This document shows, one piece after another, positions 18,480-27,082 of a DNA stretch of 64,000 nt; within the stretch, counting starts at the first letter, position 1, and every line of letters begins with the position of its first letter. Where the stretch lies: the NCBI GenBank assembly GCA_013201155.1, contig CP053716.1, positions 1,612,001 to 1,676,000 on the forward strand, in the 5' to 3' direction. This DNA is from Berryella wangjianweii (lineage in GTDB: Bacteria > Actinomycetota > Coriobacteriia > Coriobacteriales > Eggerthellaceae). The notes beneath the pieces are model-generated. The model did not search any database. It saw only the letters and a list, made by a program, of their open reading frames with translations, and was not told the DNA's origin. Made by a program: the position numbers and the translations under genes.

Positions 18480-20621
18480 ATGAAGAAGGAACGCACGCTG
18501 TGCTCTCAGGCGATCTCGTCTGCGCTGACGAAGGGAGGCGCGGTATCGCTGGGCCTTGCCCTGGCCGTTACCGGTGGCGCTCCGGCCTTCGCCGCCGATG
18601 GCGACGCTGCTGCTCCGGGTGCAGCTGCCACTGCCAACAGCGGAGCCGCTCAGCCGCCCGCTGCAAGCAAGATGGCCGACACGTATCATCCGGCGGCTGC
18701 GGATCTGGACACCATGTTCGGCGACACGACGTTCACGCCTCGCCATGCCATCGCCAATGCCGACGAGATGCCGGCTGGCACCACCTATGCGTGGGACCCC
18801 CAGAAGGTTCCCAATTTCATGGGCCCGTCGAGTGTGCTGAACACCGCCGTGGTGGTGTCGTTCACCGATGGCTCGTCGTGCACCGTTCCCGTGCGCATCC
18901 AGCTGCAGCGCTCCATGTTCACCCTGTACGTGCGCGAGTACCACTATCAGGGTATGGTCAGGAACAACGCGAAGCTTGCCGAGGGCGTCAAGTATCGCCT
19001 GGTGCGCCTGAGCGACGGGGAGTCGTTTGGCCCGGGTGCTCCGCGCAACAACCCGGGTCATGAGTCGGCCCTTGCGATTGACGGGGTTACCCAGCCCACG
19101 AAGTACAAGGTGGTTGTGGATAGCATTCCCGATGGCTACGAGGTGGTTCCCGCTGCCAAGTCGGGCTCGTTCGATGCGATCGACCCCAACCACGTGATCG
19201 ACTATGGCGGACCGCGCCCCAACGAGGGCAAGCTGACGTCCATCCCCATGGCTCAGACGCAGGGCCTGGTTCTGCGCCGCGTGTACCAGCTTGAGGCCGT
19301 GGACAATCTGCCCCTTATGAAGAAGGACGCGGTTCCCGCAGCTAAGACGGCTATCAAGAACGCAGCCGACCTGCCTCAGGAAGCCAAGTACGAGTGGGTG
19401 AAGGCCCCTGACACCAACACGGTGGGCGCGCAGGTCTGTCGCGTGCGCGCAACGTTCATCAATGGGTCGGTTGCCGAGGTTGACGTGCCGGTTACCGTGA
19501 CGGACCAGGCCAGCAAGTTCGAGCCGCGCCCCAAGCCGATCGACACCCCCATGGGAACCCTGCCTGACGCCAAGGGCGGCATCGACAACCTGACCGAGCT
19601 TCCCGACGGAACCAAGGCCGAGTGGGAGAAGCAGCCCGACGTGAGCAAGCCGGGCGACGCCACGGGCACGGTGAAGGTGACGTACCCCGACGGCTCGTCC
19701 GAGACCGTGGACGTGACGGTGAAGGTCATCGACCAGGCCGGCAAGTACGAGCCGCGCCCCAAGCCGATCGACACCCCCATGGGCACCCTGCCTGACGCCA
19801 AGGACGGCATCGACAACCTGGCCGAGCTTCCCGACGGAACCGAGGCCGAGTGGGAGAAGAAGCCCGACGTGTCGAAGGTCGGCGACGCCACGGGCACGGT
19901 GAAGGTGACCTACCCCGACGGCTCGTCCGAGACCGTTGACGTGACGGTGAAGGTGACGGATCAGGCCAGCAAGTACGATCCTCGCCCCCAGCCGATCGAG
20001 ACCCCCATGGGCACCCTGCCCAATCCCTGGAACGGCATCGAGAACCCGCACGAGGTGCCCCTTGGAACCAAGGCCGAGTGGGAGAAGCAGCCTGACGTGA
20101 CCAAGCCGGGCAACACCGTCGGCACGGTGAAGGTGACCTACCCCGACGGCTCGTCCGAGACCGTGGACGTTCCGGTGACCGTGTTCGACCAGGCCGGCAA
20201 GTACGAGCCGCGCCCCAAGCCGATCGACACCCCCGAGGGAACCCTGCCTGACGCCAAGGACGGCATCGACAACCTGGCCGAGCTGCCCGACGGAACCGAG
20301 GCCGAGTGGGAGAAGCAGCCCGACGTGTCGAAGGTCGGCGACGCCACGGGCACGGTGAAGGTGACCTACCCCGACGGTTCGTCCGAGACCGTTGACGTGA
20401 CGGTGAAGGTGACCGAGAAGCCCCAGAGCGGTGACGACGGAATGGGCGACGAGGGCGATTCCGGCATGAAGAAGCCCAGCATGAAGAAGGCCGGCATGAA
20501 GAAGGCCGCAGCCATGCCCACGACGGGCGATGCCGCGGGCGCCGCAGCTGCCGCGGGCGCGAGCGGTCTGGTAGCGGCTCTGCTTGCCGCCGTGGGCCTG
20601 CGTCGTCGCAACCACTCGTAG
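18480..20621 (+). CDS. Sortase-anchored surface protein with Rib-like tandem repeats
   Basis: A 713-residue exported protein. A signal peptide ends near residue 38 (GGAPAFA/A). After a unique region and one or two degenerate copies come four near-identical 76-residue Rib/alpha-like repeats (residues 342-417, 418-493, 494-569, 570-645), each containing TVKVTYPDGSSETVDV. A tandem MKKPS-MKKAG-MKKAA spacer leads to the sorting signal MPTTG (679-683), a hydrophobic span and RRRNHS. The sorting motif has Met in place of the usual Leu of LPxTG. Rib repeats form stalks that project ligand-binding tips from the wall. The start has AGAAGAGGA directly upstream. A terminator follows. Confidence 0.9.
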   Translation: MKKERTLCSQAISSALTKGGAVSLGLALAVTGGAPAFAADGDAAAPGAAATANSGAAQPPAASKMADTYHPAAADLDTMFGDTTFTPRHAIANADEMPAGTTYAWDPQKVPNFMGPSSVLNTAVVVSFTDGSSCTVPVRIQLQRSMFTLYVREYHYQGMVRNNAKLAEGVKYRLVRLSDGESFGPGAPRNNPGHESALAIDGVTQPTKYKVVVDSIPDGYEVVPAAKSGSFDAIDPNHVIDYGGPRPNEGKLTSIPMAQTQGLVLRRVYQLEAVDNLPLMKKDAVPAAKTAIKNAADLPQEAKYEWVKAPDTNTVGAQVCRVRATFINGSVAEVDVPVTVTDQASKFEPRPKPIDTPMGTLPDAKGGIDNLTELPDGTKAEWEKQPDVSKPGDATGTVKVTYPDGSSETVDVTVKVIDQAGKYEPRPKPIDTPMGTLPDAKDGIDNLAELPDGTEAEWEKKPDVSKVGDATGTVKVTYPDGSSETVDVTVKVTDQASKYDPRPQPIETPMGTLPNPWNGIENPHEVPLGTKAEWEKQPDVTKPGNTVGTVKVTYPDGSSETVDVPVTVFDQAGKYEPRPKPIDTPEGTLPDAKDGIDNLAELPDGTEAEWEKQPDVSKVGDATGTVKVTYPDGSSETVDVTVKVTEKPQSGDDGMGDEGDSGMKKPSMKKAGMKKAAAMPTTGDAAGAAAAAGASGLVAALLAAVGLRRRNHS
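19503..20414 (+). repeat. Four tandem 228-bp repeats inside the surface-protein gene
   Basis: Units begin at 19503, 19731, 19959 and 20187, exactly 228 bases apart. Units 1, 2 and 4 are almost identical over most of their length; unit 3 diverges in its first half. Long runs of identity make unequal recombination and repeat-number change likely. Confidence 0.92.
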
Positions 20622-20700
20622 GTTTCTGCGACGCTGCCGACCGGTTCTTCGGTGCTGAGCGCAGTATGCGCCCGGAAGCCGAACGGCGTGTCGGATAGAA

Positions 20701-20736
20701 CGGGGTCGGAGGCATCAGCCTCCGACCCCGTTTGCG
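20701..20736. terminator. Bidirectional terminator after the surface-protein gene
   Basis: CGGGGTCGGAGGC (20701-20713) pairs perfectly with GCCTCCGACCCCG (20718-20730) around the loop ATCA, followed by TTTGCGTT. It lies between the convergent surface-protein and DUF1445 genes. Confidence 0.8.
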
Positions 20737-20804
20737 TTGCCGAACGATAGGGACTCGAAATGAGAGGGCGGCTGCCGAACCTTCAGGTCGGGCAGGGAAG
20801 GCGG

Positions 20805-21632
20805 CTACTGAACCTTCAGGCTGCTGTTCAGCGTATCGGTAACCAGCATGCAGCCGGGCGCATGGGTGATCGCCAGCGGCGGCTTCGATGCCATCACCAC
20901 GGCCTGGGGCGTCACTCCGCAGGCCCAGAACACCGGCACCTCGCCCTCGCGCACGTCAACCGCGTCCCCGAAGTCGGGGCGTGCGAGGTCGGCCACGCCA
21001 ATGGCCGCCGGGTCGCCGATGTGCAGGGGGGCTCCGTGCACCTGCGGAATCATGCCCGAGATCTGCACGGCCCTTACCACCTGGTGCTGAGGGATGGGTC
21101 GCATCGACATCACCATGTTGCCGCTCATGCTGCCCGCAGGCACGCAGGGCACGTTGGTAAGGTACATCGACACGTTGCGCCCCTGAGTGTTGTGGCGCAT
21201 CTCGATGCCGGCCTCCACCAGCTCCGACTCGAACGAGAACGAGCATCCGATGATGAACGACACGAAGTCGTCCTGCCACAGATGGTCCACGCTTGGCACT
21301 TCGTCAACCAGCTGGCCGTGGCGATACACGCGGTAGCTGGGGAAGTCGCGGGCCACGTCGGCGCCGTCGGCGCAGATCGAGGTGAGGCGCGAGCCTGCGT
21401 CGGTTACCTCCAGCAGCGGACAGGGCTTGGGGTTGCGCTGGGCGAACAGCAGGAAGTCGTAGGCCTGCTGACGCGGCAGCACGATCAGGTTGGCCTGGGC
21501 GTAGCCCGGGCACAGGCCGCTGGTGGGCGCCTTGAAGGACCCGTCGCGGATCAGCTGTCGCAGCTGCCCGGGCGTGGCGCTGAGGGCCTGCTGCCATACG
21601 GCTTCGGATACGTCGTGCGGTCTCGCAAGCAT
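20805..21632 (-). CDS. DUF1445 / YcsI family protein (putative hydro-lyase or D-glutamate cyclase-like)
   Basis: A 275-residue member of the UPF0317/DUF1445 family; recognisable segments are [26 protein letters not shown], the central [12 protein letters not shown] and SMRPIPQH, and the C-terminal CGVTPQAV. The family is annotated as hydro-lyase-like, and the domain also occurs in the vertebrate protein that cyclises D-glutamate to 5-oxo-D-proline. Its Bacillus relative ycsI lies in the oxoprolinase operon. Here it is the last gene of the pxpB-pxpC-accB-accC operon, 76 bases after accC, which fits a role in supplying or handling 5-oxoproline-type compounds; that role is inference. Confidence 0.82.
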   Translation of the reverse strand: MLARPHDVSEAVWQQALSATPGQLRQLIRDGSFKAPTSGLCPGYAQANLIVLPRQQAYDFLLFAQRNPKPCPLLEVTDAGSRLTSICADGADVARDFPSYRVYRHGQLVDEVPSVDHLWQDDFVSFIIGCSFSFESELVEAGIEMRHNTQGRNVSMYLTNVPCVPAGSMSGNMVMSMRPIPQHQVVRAVQISGMIPQVHGAPLHIGDPAAIGVADLARPDFGDAVDVREGEVPVFWACGVTPQAVVMASKPPLAITHAPGCMLVTDTLNSSLKVQ

Positions 21633-21708
21633 GGCGTCCGCCTTTCACCTCGCGGGGCGCATGCCCCTGGCCTTCATCGCCGTCGTCACGGGCGGCTTCG
21701 CGGTGTCG

Positions 21709-23058
21709 TTACACTTCACCTTTCAGGAACTTGTCGATGAACCCGGTGTCTGCCAGGCCTGCGCGGAACGTGTCGTTTTCCATGATCGAGTACTGGAAGT
21801 CCAGATTGGTGGACACGCCCACCACCACCATCTCCTCAAGGGCGGTGCGCATCTTCTCGATGGCCTCGATGCGCGTGCGCCCACGAACAATGATCTTGGC
21901 GATCATTGAATCGTAGTACGGCGAGATCTCGAACCCGTCGTAGGCCGCGGTGTCCACGCGCACCCCGTTGCCGCCGGGCAGGTGCATTTGCGAGATGACG
22001 CCCGGACTGGGCAGAAATCCCTTCTCGGGGATCTCGGCGTTGATGCGGCACTCGATGCCGTGACCGTCCAGCTTGATCTGATCCTGGGTGAACGACAGCT
22101 CTTCGCCAGCGGCGATCAGCAGCATCTCGCGCACGATGTCGCGGTGCGTGACGAACTCGGTTACCGAGTGCTCCACCTGCACGCGCGTGTTCATCTCCAT
22201 GAAGTAGTAGTTGCGATTCTGGTCCATCAGGAACTCGATGGTGCCGGCCGAGGTGTACCCTACCGCCCGCGCGGCCTTGATCGCGTCGTCCATCATGCGC
22301 TGGCGGGTTTCGTCGTCCAGGAAGGGCGAGGGCGCTTCCTCGATCATCTTCTGGTGGTTGCGCTGAATCGAGCAGTCACGCTCTCCCATGGCCACCACGT
22401 TGCCGTGGTTGTCGGCGATGATCTGCACCTCCACGTGGCGCGGGTCGATCACCGCGCGCTCAAGGTACATGGTGTTGTCGCCGAAGGAGTTCTGGGCTTC
22501 GCGCTGGGCGATGTCGAACTGCTCGACGAAGTCGTCGGGTCCCTGCGACACGCGCATGCCCTTGCCTCCGCCGCCCGAGGACGCCTTGATCATGATCGGC
22601 CAGCCGATGCTTGCCGCAGCCTGCTTGGCGCGCCCTGCATCGTGGAACGATTCGCGGCACCCGGGCACCACGGGCACGCCGGCGTCCATCATGGTGCGCC
22701 GCGCCTGGCCCTTGTTGCCCATGCGGTCGATCACGGTGTGCGAGGGCCCCACGAAGGTGATGCCGTTTTCCAGGCACATCTTCGCGAAGGTGGCGTTTTC
22801 CGACAGGAAGCCGTAGCCGGGATGAATCGCGTCGGCCCCGCAGCCCAAAGCCGCGGTGATGATGGCCGTGGTGTTCAGATACGAGTCGCGGGCCGGGGCG
22901 GGGCCGATGCACACGGCCTCGTCGGCCAGATAGGTGTGCAGGGCGTGGCGGTCGGCGGTGGAGTACACCGCCACCGTGCTGATGCCCATGGCGCGGCACG
23001 CGCGGATGATGCGCACGGCGATTTCGCCGCGGTTTGCGATGAGCACTTTCTTCAGCAT
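21709..23058 (-). CDS. accC: Biotin carboxylase subunit
   Basis: A 449-residue biotin carboxylase of standard length: LKKVLIANRGEIAVRIIRA start, ATP-grasp glycine loop ASSGGGGKGMR (around residue 163), HVEVQIIADNHGNVV, ERDCSIQRNHQKMIEEAP and MNTRVQVEHSVTE. It carboxylates biotin carried on AccB using ATP and bicarbonate. It lies 13 bases after accB. No classical carboxyltransferase (accA/accD or propionyl-CoA type) is present in the window; instead the operon begins with pxpB-pxpC, which resemble the carboxyltransferase part of urea carboxylase. The pair may serve oxoproline metabolism or general fatty-acid synthesis. Confidence 0.95.
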   Translation of the reverse strand: MLKKVLIANRGEIAVRIIRACRAMGISTVAVYSTADRHALHTYLADEAVCIGPAPARDSYLNTTAIITAALGCGADAIHPGYGFLSENATFAKMCLENGITFVGPSHTVIDRMGNKGQARRTMMDAGVPVVPGCRESFHDAGRAKQAAASIGWPIMIKASSGGGGKGMRVSQGPDDFVEQFDIAQREAQNSFGDNTMYLERAVIDPRHVEVQIIADNHGNVVAMGERDCSIQRNHQKMIEEAPSPFLDDETRQRMMDDAIKAARAVGYTSAGTIEFLMDQNRNYYFMEMNTRVQVEHSVTEFVTHRDIVREMLLIAAGEELSFTQDQIKLDGHGIECRINAEIPEKGFLPSPGVISQMHLPGGNGVRVDTAAYDGFEISPYYDSMIAKIIVRGRTRIEAIEKMRTALEEMVVVGVSTNLDFQYSIMENDTFRAGLADTGFIDKFLKGEV

Positions 23059-23071
23059 GGATCCCCCCGCC

Positions 23072-23557
23072 TTACGCCGTGGCCTCGGTGGCGATGCGGA
23101 ACAGGGGCTGGTCGTACTCGACCTGGGTGCCGTTGCCCGCCAGCACCTCGGTGACGATGCCCGGCGCCGGCGCGCAGATCTCGTGCATCATCTTCATGGC
23201 CTCGACGATGGCCAGGGTCTGCCCGGTCAGCACCTCCTGACCTACCTGCACGAAGGGGTCTTCGTCGGGGCTGGGGCCGGTGTAGAAGGTGCCCACCAGG
23301 GGGCTGCGCACCAGCACCTTGTCGTCGGCGGAGGCGTCGGCCACCGGCGCGGTGGGCGCGCCTTCGATCACGTGCGATTGGTCGTGGCTGCTGATCAGCT
23401 CGCGCACCTTCTCGGCCATCAGGGGCAGGGCCAGCGACCCCACCGACGGTGCCGTGCGCTCAAGCTCGATCTTCAGGTTGCCGTCGTCGTAGCGTACGGC
23501 GCTCAGGTTGGCCTCGTCCATGATCTGAAGCAGTTCCTTGATGTCCTTCGTTTCCAT
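23072..23557 (-). CDS. accB: Biotin carboxyl carrier protein
   Basis: A 161-residue AccB. The N-terminal half (METKDIKELLQIMDEANLS) is followed by a flexible linker and the biotinyl domain with the biotinylation motif EAMKM near residue 117. It carries biotin between AccC and a carboxyltransferase partner. Ten bases separate it from pxpC upstream and 13 from accC downstream, so all are on one transcript. Confidence 0.94.
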   Translation of the reverse strand: METKDIKELLQIMDEANLSAVRYDDGNLKIELERTAPSVGSLALPLMAEKVRELISSHDQSHVIEGAPTAPVADASADDKVLVRSPLVGTFYTGPSPDEDPFVQVGQEVLTGQTLAIVEAMKMMHEICAPAPGIVTEVLAGNGTQVEYDQPLFRIATEATA

Positions 23558-23566
23558 ACTTACCCC

Positions 23567-24670
23567 TTACTCTGAGCGTTTCGTACGGTGATGCGCGGTC
23601 TTCTCGGTTTCGATCCACAGCGGCCTGCCGGCGGCGTCCAGTGCCTGGGCTTCAAGGATCGGCGTGAGCCGGCGCGCGGTCTTGCGGGGCGACACCCCTC
23701 CGTAGCAGGGTCGTCGCACCATCTTCTCAAGCGCGCGGAAGTGCAGGTGCTCCTTGCGGTACAGCTCCTGGGCCTCCTGCACCGTCACGGCCTCGAAGCG
23801 CACCGTGCGGCCGGGTGGGCTTTGCACCAGCTTGGGAATGTCCACGCTGGCGACGGTGCCGATCTTGGCGTACCCGCCTGTGGTTTGGCGGTCAGCCAGC
23901 ATGATGATCGGGCGACCGTGGTTGGGCACCTGCACGGCGCCCAGGGCGATGCCGTCGGAGATGATGTCGGAGCCCGCCACGGTTTCGATCGGCGGGCCGT
24001 CCAGGCGAAAGCCCATGCGGTCGCATTTGCCTGACACCTGGTAGGTTTCGTTGAAGAAGGTGCGCACGCCCTCGTCGGTGAACAGGTCGGTTTGAGGGCC
24101 GGGCACTACGCGCAGGGTGACCTGCGGGTTCTCGTGCTCGTAGTAGGCGTCCTCGTCCTCGATGCGGTGCGAGGCCAGGTTGGGCAGGTACTCGGTGATG
24201 CGCGTTTCGAACGACAGGTAGTCGCCTGCGGTGAGGGCGCGCCCCTTCAGGCCGCCGATGCCGCACTTCAGGTTGGTGGAGGCCGAGCCCATCACGCGCG
24301 GAACCTTCGGGCCGCCGCCCGCAACCGCCAGGTAGCCGTAGCAGCCCGTGGCGGGCGCGCCGAAGGCCAGCATCGAGCCGCGCTTCACGGGCAGGGCCGT
24401 GTAGGCGGGGATCGGCATGCCGTCGAGGGTGGGGCGGAAGTCGCCGCCGGCGATGGCGATGTAGGTGGGCGTGGTGAAGCGCAGCATGGGGCCGGCCAGG
24501 CAGAACTCCAGCACAGGAGCGTGGGGTTCGTTGTCTACCAGGATGTTCGCGCACACGGCGGCGCGCTGGTCCATGGCTCCGGAGGGCGAGAACCCGCTTC
24601 CCAGGTAGCCGGTGCGACCCAGGTCCTGCACGGTGGTGCAGATGCCGGGTTTGTTGGCGGTCATTCCCAT
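23567..24670 (-). CDS. pxpC: 5-oxoprolinase subunit C (biotin-dependent carboxyltransferase-like)
   Basis: A 367-residue PxpC/KipA family protein: TVQDLGRTGYLGSGFSPSGAMDQRA opening, GGDFRPTLDG, and GMGFRLDGPPI-type and GGYAKIGTVASVDIPKLVQ segments. With PxpB and PxpA it forms ATP-dependent 5-oxoprolinase; the same family forms the carboxyltransferase part of urea carboxylase. The ATG at 24670 overlaps the pxpB stop (TAATG) and has GGAGG just upstream, so translation is coupled. A frame running upstream to 25228 is a shadow of pxpB. Confidence 0.92.
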   Translation of the reverse strand: MGMTANKPGICTTVQDLGRTGYLGSGFSPSGAMDQRAAVCANILVDNEPHAPVLEFCLAGPMLRFTTPTYIAIAGGDFRPTLDGMPIPAYTALPVKRGSMLAFGAPATGCYGYLAVAGGGPKVPRVMGSASTNLKCGIGGLKGRALTAGDYLSFETRITEYLPNLASHRIEDEDAYYEHENPQVTLRVVPGPQTDLFTDEGVRTFFNETYQVSGKCDRMGFRLDGPPIETVAGSDIISDGIALGAVQVPNHGRPIIMLADRQTTGGYAKIGTVASVDIPKLVQSPPGRTVRFEAVTVQEAQELYRKEHLHFRALEKMVRRPCYGGVSPRKTARRLTPILEAQALDAAGRPLWIETEKTAHHRTKRSE

Positions 24671-25398
24671 TAACGGTCCTCCAGGTCGATGCGGCAGCGA
24701 TAGTCGCCTGCCTGCACGCGTGCGCTGATGGCGTGGTACTGGTCGTCGGTTATGGGCACGAACCGCAGGTAGTCGCCTGCGGCGTACAGGATCGGCTGCT
24801 CGCGCGCGGGATCGTAGGGGCGCACGGGGGTGCGGCCGATCAGCTGCCAACCGCCGGGCGAGGCCAGCGGGTACACGCCGGTCTGCGCGCCGCCGATGCC
24901 CACCGAGCCGGCGGGGATGCTGGTGCGGGGCGTGGACAGGCGCGGGGTATGCAGGCGCGGGTCGAGGCCCCCCAGATAGGCGAAGCCCGGCAGGAAGCCC
25001 AGCATGTCGATCAGGTAGTCGGGCGCGCTGTGGGCGGCGATCACCTCGCTGGCGGACATGCCGGCGTGCTGGCACACGGCGGGCAGGTCGGGGCCGAATT
25101 CGCCGCCGTAGCACACCGGGATGCTGACCACGCGCTTCATGCCCGAAGGAGCGGCGGGGATGGCGCGCAGCGTGCCGGACAGGCGGGCAGCCAGGTCGTC
25201 GTAGCCAATGACCAGGGGGTTGTAGCACACCATCAGCGAGCAGAACGTGGGCACCAGCTCCACCACGCCGGGGATGGGGTCGTCGGCGAGGGCTTGCGCG
25301 GCCGAGCGCACCAGGCTGCTGGTTTCGGGCGAGATGCTTCGCGCGAATTCCAGGTTCACGGCGGAATCGCCGGCTATGGACAGGGTGAACGATGCCAT
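24670..25398 (-). CDS. pxpB: 5-oxoprolinase subunit B (KipI family)
   Basis: A 242-residue PxpB/KipI protein with the family motifs SIPVCYGGEFGPDLP, LGFLPGFAYLGGLDPRL, PAGSVGIGGAQTGVYPLASPGGW and LIGRTPV. It forms a complex with PxpC. It is the first gene of the minus-strand operon, starting about 120 bases from the divergently read TSUP transporter, so the shared gap must hold both promoters. In B. subtilis the homologous KipI also inhibits a sporulation kinase; no such kinase context is visible here. Confidence 0.92.
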   Translation of the reverse strand: MASFTLSIAGDSAVNLEFARSISPETSSLVRSAAQALADDPIPGVVELVPTFCSLMVCYNPLVIGYDDLAARLSGTLRAIPAAPSGMKRVVSIPVCYGGEFGPDLPAVCQHAGMSASEVIAAHSAPDYLIDMLGFLPGFAYLGGLDPRLHTPRLSTPRTSIPAGSVGIGGAQTGVYPLASPGGWQLIGRTPVRPYDPAREQPILYAAGDYLRFVPITDDQYHAISARVQAGDYRCRIDLEDR

Positions 25399-25518
25399 GC
25401 GCTGCCTTCGTGGTTATGGGTGCGAATTGCTTCCGAATACCGTGTGAACGGGTTTTTCGTACATTCTAGCGATGCCGATGGGGCATGATGTGACCAACCG
25501 CAAAAAATTAAAAGGAAA

Positions 25519-26262
25519 ATGAGAGGTTCGCTTGTGGCGTCGCTTGGCACGGCTCTGTTCTGCGCAGCGTTCTTCGTTGCGTACACCATTCAGGGGATAA
25601 CAGGATTTGCAGGGAATATGTTCGCTATGCCTGCGGGCATTCACACGCTGGGCATGGAGCAGAGCGTGGCGGTGCTGAACGCCATGGGCGCGATGGCGTG
25701 CGGATTGCTGGCGGTGCTGAACTGGAGGCATATCGACTGGCGTCAGCTGGGCAGGATCGTGGCGGTGATGAGCCCGTTCATGCTGGTGGGCATTTGGATC
25801 GACGGCGTGGCCTCGCTGCGGGCGCTGCTGCTGGGCTACGGGGTGCTGATCGTGGGCGTGGGCGCGTACAACCTGGCGGTGAAGCGCCAGCGGATTCTGC
25901 CCGCGTGGGCCCAGTGGGGTCTGCTGGTGGGGGCCGGTCTGGTGCAGGGCATGTTCGTTTCCGGCGGGGCGTTGCTGGTGGTGTACGCGGTGCAGAAGAT
26001 TCAGGGCAAGCTGGCGTTTCGCGCGACGCTGTCGATGGTGTGGGCGGTGCTGAACCTTGCATACGCGCTGATCGCGTGGGGGCAGGGAAGCTTCACCGCC
26101 GAGGTGCAGGGCGTGGTGCTGATGTGCGTGCCGCTGGCGGCGGTGGCCACGGTGGGCGGCAACTGGATCGGCAGCCGAATCAGCAAGGCTGCGTTTCTGA
26201 AGATGGCCTACGTGGTGCTGGTGGGCATCGGCGTTGCGCTAGTGGGTTCGTCGTGGGCGTAG
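25519..26262 (+). CDS. TSUP (TauE/SafE) family membrane transporter
   Basis: A 247-residue membrane protein with about eight spans and the two-fold TauE/SafE repeat: AYTIQGITGFAGNMFAMP near the start and LVQGMFVSGGALLVVYAVQ in the middle. The family exports or imports sulfonates, sulfite and small organic anions. The substrate is not readable. Its divergent placement beside pxpB suggests a link to that operon. The ATG at 25519 has AAGGA too close (3 bases); the GTG at 25534, with GAGAGG 7 bases upstream, is an equally good start and would remove 5 residues. Confidence 0.85.
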   Translation: MRGSLVASLGTALFCAAFFVAYTIQGITGFAGNMFAMPAGIHTLGMEQSVAVLNAMGAMACGLLAVLNWRHIDWRQLGRIVAVMSPFMLVGIWIDGVASLRALLLGYGVLIVGVGAYNLAVKRQRILPAWAQWGLLVGAGLVQGMFVSGGALLVVYAVQKIQGKLAFRATLSMVWAVLNLAYALIAWGQGSFTAEVQGVVLMCVPLAAVATVGGNWIGSRISKAAFLKMAYVVLVGIGVALVGSSWA

Positions 26263-26593
26263 GCGCGCGTTTGCGCCGGCGGCGCGATTGCGGGCGAGCG
26301 AGACCGGCGGCGGGCGGGCGATTGCAGGCAGCGATTGCAAGCGGGCGGAGGCCCGAGTGCCGGTGGGCTGGCGGCGCGGGCCCGGCTGTACGGGCGCGGT
26401 AGGCGGCGGTGCTTGCCAGCGGATTTATTTAGGTGTTGAACAGGGGCGTTGTACTAAAATCATTTTAGTAACATGTAGCATTTCAGTGATGCTGATGGGA
26501 GAGTGCGAGCGGTGGCAACGGGTGCGCTGAGAGGGGCGTATGATCGGCCTTGCCGCGAAGGCGAATTTGATCCTTGAGGAGAAGGGACACGTC
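26263..26593. other. Intergenic region before the histidine-rich gene
   Basis: The first ~150 bases are very GC-rich with repeated GGCGGGCG-like strings and no gene. The sequence then becomes AT-richer and contains the palindromic operator at 26452-26470. TTGAAC at 26436-26441 could be part of a promoter. Confidence 0.5.
26452..26470. promoter_or_regulatory. Perfect Fur/Zur-like palindromic operator
   Basis: TACTAAAATCATTTTAGTA is a perfect 19-base palindrome with 9-bp arms around a central C. The AAAATCATTTT core resembles the binding sites of Fur-superfamily metal repressors, especially actinobacterial Zur. It lies 124 bases before the start of the histidine-rich protein gene, which fits control by metal. 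Confidence 0.7.
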
Positions 26594-26884
26594 ATGGCCG
26601 ACGATCACCAGCATGCTCATACGCACACCCATTCCCACGTTCATCAGCATGACGGCATGGAGCCGCACGAGCACGAGCACACGCATGTGCACGAGCATGG
26701 GCATGCCCATGACTGCTGTGGCTGTGGCGAGCATCAGCATCAGGAGCCGCATGAGCATGGTTCCCATGCGGATGAGCAGGTGCACGGACATGGCCCCCAT
26801 GCGGGTCATCATCACGGGGCCGACGAGGGGCACGCGCACGAGCACGGCGCTGACCACAATCACGAGCACGAGGTTGAGGCGTAG
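26594..26884 (+). CDS. Histidine-rich metal-binding small protein
   Basis: A 96-residue cytosolic protein in which about a third of residues are His, mixed with Glu, Asp and Gly, with one CCGCG cluster near residue 40. No signal peptide or membrane span. The composition is that of proteins that store or hand over nickel, zinc or copper, such as Hpn-like or HypB/SlyD tail sequences; a specific metal cannot be read. The start at 26594 has GAGGAGAAGGGA upstream; an earlier ATG at 26540 lacks a better site. The palindromic operator upstream supports metal-responsive expression. Confidence 0.8.
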   Translation: MADDHQHAHTHTHSHVHQHDGMEPHEHEHTHVHEHGHAHDCCGCGEHQHQEPHEHGSHADEQVHGHGPHAGHHHGADEGHAHEHGADHNHEHEVEA

Positions 26885-26915
26885 AGCAACGTTCGCTGAA
26901 GGCAGAGCCGATCGA

Positions 26916-26941
26916 GGACGGGCGTCGCAAGGCGCCCGTCC
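26916..26941 (+). terminator. Terminator hairpin after the histidine-rich gene
   Basis: GGACGGGCG (26916-26924) pairs perfectly with CGCCCGTCC (26933-26941); the following GTTGCGTTAT is only moderately T-rich. Confidence 0.6.
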
Positions 26942-27082
26942 GTTGCGTTATCCGAAGAGCGCCTGCCGAAGCCGAAAGCTGGCGTATTGAGCGTCGCTGG
27001 CGTCTGGTTTGCGTTTCATAAGTCGTCCGACCTCGATGATCGCTATGCTGGCATCAGTCGATTGAAGGGGAAAAGAGACGTC

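Noticed and set aside
18414-20615. 733-codon minus-strand frame opposite the surface-protein gene
   Set aside because: Mirror of the repeat region; low-complexity His/Gly/Leu sequence and no ribosome site.
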